Assembly: GCA_031399065.1 (NCBI GenBank)
Contig: JANNOM010000009.1
Span: 1 to 64,000, forward strand
Origin: JADCRZ01 sp031399065
Lineage (GTDB): Bacteria; Bacteroidota; Bacteroidia; Chitinophagales; Chitinophagaceae
Direction: 5' to 3'
Length of the DNA stretch: 64,000 nt
Part shown: positions 56,270-64,000 of the stretch, piece after piece
Position numbering within the stretch: the first letter of the stretch is position 1
Layout: each line of letters opens with the position of its first letter
The notes under the pieces: generated by a model
Database searches by the model: none
What the model was told of the DNA's origin: nothing
The model's input: the letters and a program-made list of their open reading frames with translations, nothing else
Translations under genes and position numbers: made by a program

Positions 56270-59200
56270 ATGCCAACAAACAATTATCAGCTTAAGCTGA
56301 ACACACATCTTTTTACCGGAACCCTGACAGCACTATTATTTACATGTTTTGCATATTCTGGCCGGTGCCAGACATTCGTTCATCCCGGCGTACTCCATAA
56401 GCGATCTGACCTCGACAGGATGAAGTACATGGCTTTGCAAAGCAATACCGAGCCTTATAAAACTTCTTATCAAAAACTAAAAGCAGAATCTAAAGCCCAA
56501 TGGAGTTATGCAGTAAGGGGGAAGACGTCTTTTACTGAATTAAAAAGAGAGTTTTCACCATCCATCAATCGTAGTGAAATGGAATCAGATTGCCGGGCCG
56601 CTTACCTGAATGCACTGATGTGGTATATCACCAATGACCCACGGCACGCCAGGAAAACAATTGAAATACTGAATGCCTGGACAGGCTTGCGAAAGTTTAG
56701 CGGTAACGCAGTTCCGTTAATGGCCGGCCTGTATGGTTATTTACTCGTAAATGCCGCGGAAATAATTAAACACACTTATAATGGCTGGTCACAACCCGAC
56801 CAGGATGCTTTTAATTATATGCTTACGTATCGAAACGGGAACGATAAAACTTTTTTGTATTCGGTATATGATTTTGCTGCAAGAACCTGGGGTAACCAGG
56901 AAATAGAGGCTCTTAAAACGATGATGGCCATCGGCATTTACCTGGATAATGATACCATCTACAAAAGGGCATTGAACTATTATAAAAATCTGCCACCGTT
57001 AGCAGGAGATAGTCCTTATCCCGGTGGTAAATACAATCGTACCAGTAATACGCCCAACTCGGGCAGTACACCTTACATGGATAGATATGATATTACCAGT
57101 ACCATTGATAATACAATCCCCACCAACTATTTTTATAACGGAACCCTGCAAAACTATATATTCTCCAATGGGCAGTGCCAGGAATCGCACAGGGACCAGG
57201 CACATGCCATGCTGGGACTAGGGGCCCTTTGCGAAGTATCTGAAATGGTATACAACCAGGGGGAAGATCTTTATGGATTACTGAATGACAGGCTTTTGCT
57301 TGGATTGGAATATACCTCCCGTTACAATATACCCAGCCTGGGATGGAACAACCCTCCTTTTACACCTTTTTGGGATAGGCAAAATGCAAATTATGGCAAG
57401 GGTATTACCCCCGACGAAAGAGGCACTTACGAAGAGCACGCCATATTTGAAATGCCGGTGGCGCACTACCAGGTGAGGGCAAAAAAAGCACCTTCCGCAT
57501 TTACTTATACGAAAGCCGCCCGCGATAGTTCTATTATTAAACTGGGACGGTATGAAAATAGCGGTTTTGCCACCGATGTTCCCGGATGGGGCGGACTTAC
57601 CTATCACCGCGAAAACTCATTTACAGGAGACCCTTGTTCCGCGGGCGGTAACTCCTTTGCCGTTAAAAAAATACCCGGAACCATCGAAGCGGAAGACTTT
57701 GATTTTTCCCCGCTGGATGGAGAAGGCAGAACCTACCACGATGTATCGGCCGGTAATAACGGGAGCCAGTACAGAACTGCCGAAGACGTGGATATAGAAG
57801 TTTGTACGGAAGGCGGGTACGATGTGAAATCAAACGACCTGGGGGAATGGCTTACCTACTCCGTATATATTCCGGCAGATGGTAAGTATAATCTGAACAT
57901 CCGTTATGCAGCTACCAGCAGCAGCGGTCAGATCAGGTTTGAATTTGGCGGAGCAGATAAAACGGGAAATGTAACGCTTAACTCCACTTCCGGCGGACAA
58001 ACCTGGGCTACCAAAACCATATCCGGTATCATTCTCGATGCGGGTATGCAGATCATGAAAGTATATATTACCGGTACTGCAAAAGCCTATAACCTGAATA
58101 AATTTTCTTTTACCTCCGGCAATACCGCGCACGCCACATTAAACATACCAGGAACCATCGATGCAGAAGATTTTGATAATGGCGGACAAAATGCGGCTTA
58201 TTATGATAACACCGATGGTAATCCCGGCTCGGCAAGAACCACCGAAGATGTTGATATCGTAACGATCAGCGGCAGCGATTATGCAGTGGGTTCCATTATT
58301 GCAGGCGAATGGTTAAAGTATACGGTAAACGTTAATAATAATGCATCTTACCCAGGCACTTACGGAATGGAAATAAACACTTCTTCACCGTACAGCAATA
58401 AACGAATAGTGGTGGAGATGGATGGACTTATAGTTGACACTATCCTGTTTAACACTACGGGTTCGTATTCCACCTACCAGTCACACAAAGGCGCAGACCT
58501 GACATTAACCAACGGCACGCACCTAATCAGGCTCCTTTTCCTTGATGCCAGTTTTAATGTAAATTATATTCGCTTTACCGAAAAGCAGTCACCCGTTCAA
58601 AATACTGCATTAGGCACCAGCGCGCGTACCATACAGGCGGAAGATTTTGATATGGGCGGCGAAGGTATTGCCTATCATGAAACCACTACAGGGAACCAGG
58701 GCAATAAATACCGGATAGAAGATGATGTTGACATACAGGTATGCGGAGATGCAAATGGAGGTTATAACGCCGGCTGGCTGATAGCCGGTGAGTGGATGGA
58801 GTATACATTCACTGTCTCCGGAGCTGCAGCGGGCAACTATCATATTACCTCCAGGGTTTCCAGCACCAGTACCGCCGGCCGGTTCCGCATTTATATAGAC
58901 GATGAGGACGTGACAGGGCAGTTGAGTGTGCCCAATACCGGTAGTTATCAGTCGTATGCCGATGTTACCAGGAATAATATTCCTATTACATCGGGAACAC
59001 ACGTAATGCGGTTTAAGGTGGATGTAGCTGGCTTTAATGTAAATTATTTTGCGTTCAGTGCCAAAGTAAGTGGCCTCCGGCAGGTTCTGACTGTGGCCGA
59101 TTCCTCGATTAACATCCAGGAGGATAGAATCATGAAAGTGTCGGTATTTCCCAATCCTGCTTCAGAACAGGTAACGGTGAGTATACCGCAAACAGTCACC

Positions 59201-59368
59201 GGGCTTGCATCCGTAACATTGATTGATTTAAACGGAAAGGTTGTCCGGTCGATTTATACTGCCAATCACAAAGCCAACATTGACGTATCAGGTCTTAAAG
59301 CATCTGTTTACATTATAATCGTAAAGGCAAACGGATTAAACGAAACAGTAAAATTCATCAAACAATAA
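56270..59368 (+). CDS. Alginate-lyase-fold polysaccharide lyase with three CBM6-like modules and T9SS tail
   Basis: A 1032-residue secreted enzyme. After the signal peptide an alpha-toroid catalytic domain of the Alginate_lyase type (PF05426; CAZy families such as PL5 and PL38) covers about 38-440. It shows FVHPGVLHKRSDLDRMK, AAYLNALMWYITNDPRHA, and the active-site region NGQCQESHRDQAHAMLGLGA. Three CBM6/CBM35-like modules start near residues 465, 624 and 785, each opening with an AEDFD motif (GTIEAEDFD, GTIDAEDFD, RTIQAEDFD). A type A T9SS tail closes the protein (VFPNPASEQVTV). The enzyme should cleave a uronic-acid backbone, giving products for GH88. PL38 members act on glucuronan, which makes glucuronate the preferred guess. 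Export by T9SS implies surface display. Confidence 0.88.
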   Translation: MPTNNYQLKLNTHLFTGTLTALLFTCFAYSGRCQTFVHPGVLHKRSDLDRMKYMALQSNTEPYKTSYQKLKAESKAQWSYAVRGKTSFTELKREFSPSINRSEMESDCRAAYLNALMWYITNDPRHARKTIEILNAWTGLRKFSGNAVPLMAGLYGYLLVNAAEIIKHTYNGWSQPDQDAFNYMLTYRNGNDKTFLYSVYDFAARTWGNQEIEALKTMMAIGIYLDNDTIYKRALNYYKNLPPLAGDSPYPGGKYNRTSNTPNSGSTPYMDRYDITSTIDNTIPTNYFYNGTLQNYIFSNGQCQESHRDQAHAMLGLGALCEVSEMVYNQGEDLYGLLNDRLLLGLEYTSRYNIPSLGWNNPPFTPFWDRQNANYGKGITPDERGTYEEHAIFEMPVAHYQVRAKKAPSAFTYTKAARDSSIIKLGRYENSGFATDVPGWGGLTYHRENSFTGDPCSAGGNSFAVKKIPGTIEAEDFDFSPLDGEGRTYHDVSAGNNGSQYRTAEDVDIEVCTEGGYDVKSNDLGEWLTYSVYIPADGKYNLNIRYAATSSSGQIRFEFGGADKTGNVTLNSTSGGQTWATKTISGIILDAGMQIMKVYITGTAKAYNLNKFSFTSGNTAHATLNIPGTIDAEDFDNGGQNAAYYDNTDGNPGSARTTEDVDIVTISGSDYAVGSIIAGEWLKYTVNVNNNASYPGTYGMEINTSSPYSNKRIVVEMDGLIVDTILFNTTGSYSTYQSHKGADLTLTNGTHLIRLLFLDASFNVNYIRFTEKQSPVQNTALGTSARTIQAEDFDMGGEGIAYHETTTGNQGNKYRIEDDVDIQVCGDANGGYNAGWLIAGEWMEYTFTVSGAAAGNYHITSRVSSTSTAGRFRIYIDDEDVTGQLSVPNTGSYQSYADVTRNNIPITSGTHVMRFKVDVAGFNVNYFAFSAKVSGLRQVLTVADSSINIQEDRIMKVSVFPNPASEQVTVSIPQTVTGLASVTLIDLNGKVVRSIYTANHKANIDVSGLKASVYIIIVKANGLNETVKFIKQ

Positions 59369-59384
59369 AAAATGTTTCACATAC

Positions 59385-62153
59385 ATGAGAGCAAACAGGC
59401 ATATAGCTATACTTGTATTTTTTCTTCAGCAGTTGAATGCACCGGGGGCTTTTTCACAAAAAATGCCCGGCGCAAAGCTGGAAGAACTTCGCTGCGAATA
59501 TGCTGTTAATCCGATAGGTATAGGTGAAGAGAGTCCCCGTTTAAGCTGGGTAATCAACGCCGCAACGAGAAACTGGAAGCAGTCAGCCTACAGAATACTG
59601 GTAGCTTCCAGCAGGGGCCTGCTGGAAAAAGATAAAGGCGATCTATGGGATAGTGAAAGAGTATTATCCGGCCAGAGTAATCAGGTAGCTTATGAAGGAT
59701 CGAAACTCAGCTCCCATAAAATCTGTTATTGGAAAGTAATGGTTTGGGATCAGAATAGCGGAGCCATTCCCTGGAGCGACCCGGCGATATGGGAAATGGG
59801 TTTGATGTCTGAAAAAGACTGGAAGGCTAAATGGATCGGCCGCCATAATAACGAGCTGAAGAAAGTGGCTATAGATACTGTCAGGAAAGAGAAACCACGT
59901 CCCCCATCGGAGCCCGCCCCTTATTTAAGAAAACAGTTTGTATTAAAAAATAATGTCAAGAGGGCGCGTTTATATATGAGTGCTCCGGGATGGGCACAAT
60001 TGCACCTGAACCAGGATAGGGTAGGAGGTAACCGGGAAAGAGATCCCGGATTCACTAGGTTCGACAAAACGCTTTTGTACGCTACTTACGATGTAACCAA
60101 CCTCGTTCATAAAGGTAATAACGTGATGGGTGCCGTTTTGGGGACCGGATGGTACGACACGCACGACCTGGCCGTATGGTTTCTTGAAAAAGCCCCCTGG
60201 AGAGGCCGGCCAAGAATAAAGCTGCAACTGTTCGTTGAATACACAAACGGCAGTTCGGAACGGATTGTTTCCGACGAATCGTGGAAAGTAACCACAGGCC
60301 CGGTTTTGTCGGATGGGATTTATACCGGAGAAGTATATGATGCAAATAAAGAATTAACGGGCTGGATGGGTAATGCGTATACCGATACCTCCTGGAAGAC
60401 TTGTGTTATTATGCCGGAACCCGGGGGCAGGCTGATGGCTTCCAGCAGTCCTCCTGTTGGCATATCAAGAACTATCAGGCCGGTTGCCATCAGTGAGCCA
60501 AAGCCCGGTGTATACATAGTGGACATGGGTGAAAATTTCTCAGGTCATGCCCTTGTGCATATGAAAGCCCCAAAAGATACTAAACTTGTCATGCGATATG
60601 CTGAAACACTGGATAAAGGAATGATTGAACGAAATAATATCGAATCTTTTATGGCAATTACGGAGCCCAGGCAACTGTTCCAGACGGATATATACATATT
60701 CAAAGGTGAAGGTATGGAAACCTGGGAAGGACAGTTTACGTATCATGGTTTCCGTTATATAGAAGTAACAGGGCTGCCGTTCAAGCCTACGCCGGATGAT
60801 TTCTCAGGAAGGTTTACCCATACGCTGCTGGAACAGACAAGCTCATTTAAATCTTCGAGCCAGCTGTTGAATGATATTCAGAAAATTGTTTTGCAATCCT
60901 ACCTGAGCAATGCGCAGGATATACCTACAGATTGTCCGCAGCGGGAAAAGAATGGCTGGTCGGCAGATGCCCACCTGGCGGCGGAAACAGGTATGATGAA
61001 TTATAACGCAGCAGGGTTCTATAATAAATGGCTGAATGATAATGCTGATGCACAACTAAAGAATGGATTGCTACCGGTAATTATTCCCAGTGCCGACTGG
61101 GGTTTGCACTGGGATCCGGAATGGAATACTGCTTATCATATGATCGCCTGGGACCTGTACCGGTTTTATAACGACAAACGGGTATTGGAAAAGCATTATG
61201 ATAATTTGCGCTTATATGTCGACAGTCTGGCCACAAAACGAAAAGAAGGTTTGCTGCCAGGGTTTTACTATGGCGACTGGGCATTTTACCTAACACAGAC
61301 ATCTAAAAAATTAACTTCTAATGCCTACCTGTTCCAGGCTGTTCAGATCCTCGCAAAATCGGCGGTGCTACTGGATAAAACAACGGATGCCGGGAAATAT
61401 TCCGCCATGTCGGATACTATCAGGCAGGCTTTTAATAATTTATTTTTTAAGGATATGATATACGATAAAGGGAGCCAAAGCGCTTTAGCCGTGCCGCTAA
61501 ATTTTGGAATGGTTCCCCCAGGGTCGGAAAGTGGTGTTCTCGGAAATTTAATCTATAACCTGGATACAACAGGCCATATAGATGCCGGCATATTAGGTAC
61601 CCGTAACTTATTGCGCACCTTATCCGAAAACGGCAGAACCGATATTGCGTATAAGTTAATAAATACCCGAAGCCATCCGGGTTGGGGCTATTGGCTATCG
61701 CAGGGAGCCACTTCTCTGTGGGGAGGCTGGGGCCGTAAAGGTAAACGGAACAGCGGCTCGCTGAATCATATCATGTTCGGCGACATTAGTGCCTGGATGT
61801 ACGAATACCTGGCGGGAATTAAACCGGATGAAAAGCATCCGGGATTCAGGCATTTTTTTGTGGCTCCTTTTATACCGGACGATCTTTCTTACCTGGATGC
61901 GGTCTACCTATCAGCATCGGGTAAAATAACGGTATCCTGGAAAAAGCAAAAAGAGCAACTTGATTTACGGATCGTTATCCCTGCAAACACCAGTGCCACT
62001 ATCACCTTGCCCGTTACGGATATTGCTTTAGTTCAGGAAGGCGGAAAGCCACTCTATGAATTGCAGGAGTTTAAAAAGCAGCAGGATCAAAGAGGACAGG
62101 TGTTTTTTACTGCCGGATCAGGAGATTACCGGTTTGTTATAAATAAAAAATAA
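59385..62153 (+). CDS. Alpha-L-rhamnosidase, glycoside hydrolase family 78
   Basis: A 922-residue GH78 inverting alpha-L-rhamnosidase. A signal peptide ends AFSQ near residue 25. The N-terminal beta-sandwich opens LRCEYAVNPIGIGEESPRLS, as in the family. The middle domains include VVDMGENFSGHALVH-like text at about 375-390. The alpha6/alpha6 barrel carries D516, E521 and D528 within DCPQREKNGWSADAH. Their spacing (5 and 12) equals that of the substrate-binding D567, E572 and D579 in Bacillus RhaB. A C-terminal beta domain follows. The gene starts 16 bases after the lyase and ends four bases before the fucosidase. It removes rhamnose from lyase products or side chains. Confidence 0.93.
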   Translation: MRANRHIAILVFFLQQLNAPGAFSQKMPGAKLEELRCEYAVNPIGIGEESPRLSWVINAATRNWKQSAYRILVASSRGLLEKDKGDLWDSERVLSGQSNQVAYEGSKLSSHKICYWKVMVWDQNSGAIPWSDPAIWEMGLMSEKDWKAKWIGRHNNELKKVAIDTVRKEKPRPPSEPAPYLRKQFVLKNNVKRARLYMSAPGWAQLHLNQDRVGGNRERDPGFTRFDKTLLYATYDVTNLVHKGNNVMGAVLGTGWYDTHDLAVWFLEKAPWRGRPRIKLQLFVEYTNGSSERIVSDESWKVTTGPVLSDGIYTGEVYDANKELTGWMGNAYTDTSWKTCVIMPEPGGRLMASSSPPVGISRTIRPVAISEPKPGVYIVDMGENFSGHALVHMKAPKDTKLVMRYAETLDKGMIERNNIESFMAITEPRQLFQTDIYIFKGEGMETWEGQFTYHGFRYIEVTGLPFKPTPDDFSGRFTHTLLEQTSSFKSSSQLLNDIQKIVLQSYLSNAQDIPTDCPQREKNGWSADAHLAAETGMMNYNAAGFYNKWLNDNADAQLKNGLLPVIIPSADWGLHWDPEWNTAYHMIAWDLYRFYNDKRVLEKHYDNLRLYVDSLATKRKEGLLPGFYYGDWAFYLTQTSKKLTSNAYLFQAVQILAKSAVLLDKTTDAGKYSAMSDTIRQAFNNLFFKDMIYDKGSQSALAVPLNFGMVPPGSESGVLGNLIYNLDTTGHIDAGILGTRNLLRTLSENGRTDIAYKLINTRSHPGWGYWLSQGATSLWGGWGRKGKRNSGSLNHIMFGDISAWMYEYLAGIKPDEKHPGFRHFFVAPFIPDDLSYLDAVYLSASGKITVSWKKQKEQLDLRIVIPANTSATITLPVTDIALVQEGGKPLYELQEFKKQQDQRGQVFFTAGSGDYRFVINKK

Positions 62154-62157
62154 AAAA

Positions 62158-64000
62158 ATGAACCTACTTTTAAAAACGGCATTTCTAATCGTTTCCATTG
62201 TCTATTGCCATTCACTTTATGCCCAGGTTAAACCGGCAACACCCGGTAATGAGTATGAAGAATTTGAAGACCCCACTAAAACCTTAAAATTACCGGGTGA
62301 TAAAACAGCCGTGAACAGGGCATTGGCCAAAGATAGCTGGTGGAGAAAATCTATGGAAACACATAAAGAACGGATTAAATGGTATGAAGAAGCCAGGTTC
62401 GGAATGTTCATTCACTGGGGCGTTTATTCCCGCCTGAATGGTATATGGGAAGGCAAGCCGGTAGGTGGTTATGCAGAGCAGATACTACGCACAAAAAAGA
62501 TACCAGCGGATGTGTATAAACGCGAAGCGATCGATAAATTTAACCCCGTATATTTTAATGCCGATGAATGGATCAGGACGGCAAAAGAAACCGGCATGAA
62601 ATATATGATCATTACTGCCAAACACCATGACGGCTTTGCCATGTATCCGTCAGATGCCTATCCGTATAATATTCGTTTAACTCCCTTCAGGCGCGACCCG
62701 ATGATGGAACTCCGTACGGCTGCCAGGAAGTACGGTATTAAATTCGGCTTTTATTACTCACATGCTAACGACTGGGAACATCCGGATGCCTCGGGTAAAG
62801 ACTGGGATACCAGCGGGATCAGTGTCAGCAGTATAATGAAAGGCATCACTGATTATAGTAAATACCCGGAACTGGTTCCGCGCGTGGCGAAATATGTAGA
62901 TAATAAAGCCATTCCGCAATTAAGAGAATTGGTAGCCAAATACGATCCGGATATTTTCTGGTTCGATACCAATCAACATCTGCCGGTTTCGGAGAATTTA
63001 CGGATGTTGGAAACACTCCGAACGTTTGCACCTGATGTGGTGGTAAATGGCAGGATGGTCAGCTTACCCAATTTCAACTTTGGCGATTATTTAAATACTA
63101 CCGATAAGCCGGCTTATTTCCGCCCTCAAAAGCAAGTGTGGGAAGGCATACCTACCACCAATGAATCGTATGGTTACAGCGAACTGGATACCAAACATAA
63201 GCCGGCATCGCACTTCATTGGTCTTTTAGCAGGTGCTGCTAATAAAGGCGGGAATATATTGATGAACGTTGGACCAATGGGTAACGGAAAAATGGATCCG
63301 AGAGATATAGCTATTTTAAATGGAATAGGCGATTGGATGAGGGTAAACGGGGAAAGTATTTACGGAACCACTACAAGTCCGCTGAATCCCCAGTCATGGG
63401 GCGAAACCACTTATAAAAACGGCACCGTTTGTTTAATGGTAAAACAGTGGCCCAAAGACGGTAAACTGGTAGTGGGTGGATTTAACGTAACCGTTCAGAA
63501 GGCCTACCTGCTTGCCGATAAAAAGCAGTCTGCTTTAAAAACCAGCCCTTTAAATTCAACGGATCTATTAGTTACCGTTCCCAAAAAAGCACCGGACAGC
63601 AGCATTAGTGTTATAGTACTGAAAACATCCGGCAAAGCGGTGATCGATTCTACTTACCTGGTGAACCCGGAAAACCTTAACACGTTGCAGGCATTTGATG
63701 CAAAATTAAATGGTAACGGATTGTCGTATGGCGGTGGTAAGCTGCATCAGCAATTTGTTCATCACTGGCAAAATGCGGATCAATCGTTAGCCTGGAAATT
63801 GAGACTGAATGAAGCGGCTAAATTTAGTGTTAAAATGGAGTACAATACGCAAAGTGAAGATGAGCAGGGAACGGTTTTTATTGAAGTCGACGGACAAAAG
63901 TTCCCTGTCAATTATAAACCTACCAGTTCCAAAAGCAGGGTATCACGGATACTGGATGTAGGTATAATAACCCTTGCTGCCGGAATCCATGAATTAACGA
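62158..64000 (+). CDS. Alpha-L-fucosidase, glycoside hydrolase family 29 (partial)
   Basis: The first 614 residues of a GH29 retaining alpha-L-fucosidase; the gene runs past the window edge. A signal peptide (KTAFLIVSIVYCHSLYAQ) is followed by the family entry YEEARFGMFIHWGVYS at about 80-95, then MKYMIITAKHHDGFAMYPS, and the nucleophile D270 in IFWFDTNQ. GNILMNVGPMGNGKMD follows. After about residue 440 come beta-sandwich domains, the last resembling a carbohydrate-binding module, so the enzyme is longer than the usual 450-500-residue core. Start ATG 62158, four bases after GH78. It supports fucose in the target glycan, though some GH29 members act on galactose. Confidence 0.92.
   Translation, partial: MNLLLKTAFLIVSIVYCHSLYAQVKPATPGNEYEEFEDPTKTLKLPGDKTAVNRALAKDSWWRKSMETHKERIKWYEEARFGMFIHWGVYSRLNGIWEGKPVGGYAEQILRTKKIPADVYKREAIDKFNPVYFNADEWIRTAKETGMKYMIITAKHHDGFAMYPSDAYPYNIRLTPFRRDPMMELRTAARKYGIKFGFYYSHANDWEHPDASGKDWDTSGISVSSIMKGITDYSKYPELVPRVAKYVDNKAIPQLRELVAKYDPDIFWFDTNQHLPVSENLRMLETLRTFAPDVVVNGRMVSLPNFNFGDYLNTTDKPAYFRPQKQVWEGIPTTNESYGYSELDTKHKPASHFIGLLAGAANKGGNILMNVGPMGNGKMDPRDIAILNGIGDWMRVNGESIYGTTTSPLNPQSWGETTYKNGTVCLMVKQWPKDGKLVVGGFNVTVQKAYLLADKKQSALKTSPLNSTDLLVTVPKKAPDSSISVIVLKTSGKAVIDSTYLVNPENLNTLQAFDAKLNGNGLSYGGGKLHQQFVHHWQNADQSLAWKLRLNEAAKFSVKMEYNTQSEDEQGTVFIEVDGQKFPVNYKPTSSKSRVSRILDVGIITLAAGIHELT

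Noticed and set aside
1..64000. CRISPR arrays, tRNA or rRNA genes, integrases and intact insertion sequences
   Set aside because: None was found on reading both strands; repeated SusC and SusD motifs reflect gene families, not repeats of DNA.

Overview
The window is about 64 kb of chromosome from a member of the Bacteroidota, most likely of the Chitinophagaceae or a close relative. The evidence is three SusC/SusD loci (four SusC/SusD pairs), a Bacteroidota-type ECF sigma/FecR pair, a hybrid two-component system, three proteins with C-terminal T9SS (Por) sorting domains, and many starts without a Shine-Dalgarno sequence. No tRNA, rRNA, CRISPR array, intact IS or phage gene was seen. Gene names are inferred by reading motifs; no database search was possible.

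Layout. (1) 1-862: on the minus strand, the 5' half of a Cys/Met-metabolism PLP enzyme gene is fused out of frame to the 3' end of a PAP2 phosphatase gene, which looks like a deletion scar. (2) 863-21437: a first glycan-uptake locus. It holds an ECF sigma factor, a FecR anti-sigma factor, a hairpin terminator, a SusC with an STN signalling domain, SusD, a second short SusC, a second SusD, two related secreted beta-helix proteins with T9SS tails, a strong terminator, and a GH36 alpha-galactosidase. (3) 21575-27250: general genes (amino-acid permease, small unknown protein, VWA lipoprotein, DoxX-like protein, cyclophilin lipoprotein, RRM protein), then a small gene broken by apparent single-base frameshifts. 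(4) 27251-35173: a second SusC/SusD locus with a long structured leader. It carries no CAZyme and is followed by two tandem paralogous membrane proteins. (5) 35372-39605: FAD oxidoreductase, YeiH-family exporter, DMT transporter and DUF4870 protein. (6) 39682-64000: a third locus. A hybrid two-component regulator is followed by a tightly packed run of ten genes: SusC, SusD, DUF5017 lipoprotein, GH97, beta-helix protein, sulfatase, GH88, alginate-lyase-fold lyase with three CBMs, GH78 and GH29. The last is cut by the window edge.

How it fits together. The three SusCD loci appear to use three modes of control: trans-envelope sigma/anti-sigma signalling, an unlinked system with a structured leader, and a hybrid two-component sensor. 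The last locus reads as a degradation pathway for a complex acidic glycan, probably sulfated and carrying uronic acid, rhamnose, fucose and an alpha-linked hexose. A lyase would cut the uronate backbone, GH88 would remove the unsaturated uronic acid, GH78, GH29 and GH97 would trim rhamnose, fucose and galactose/glucose, and the sulfatase would remove sulfate. The least explained elements are the two membrane proteins after the second SusCD pair, the structured leader before that SusC, and a two-repeat insertion inside the third locus's SusD.
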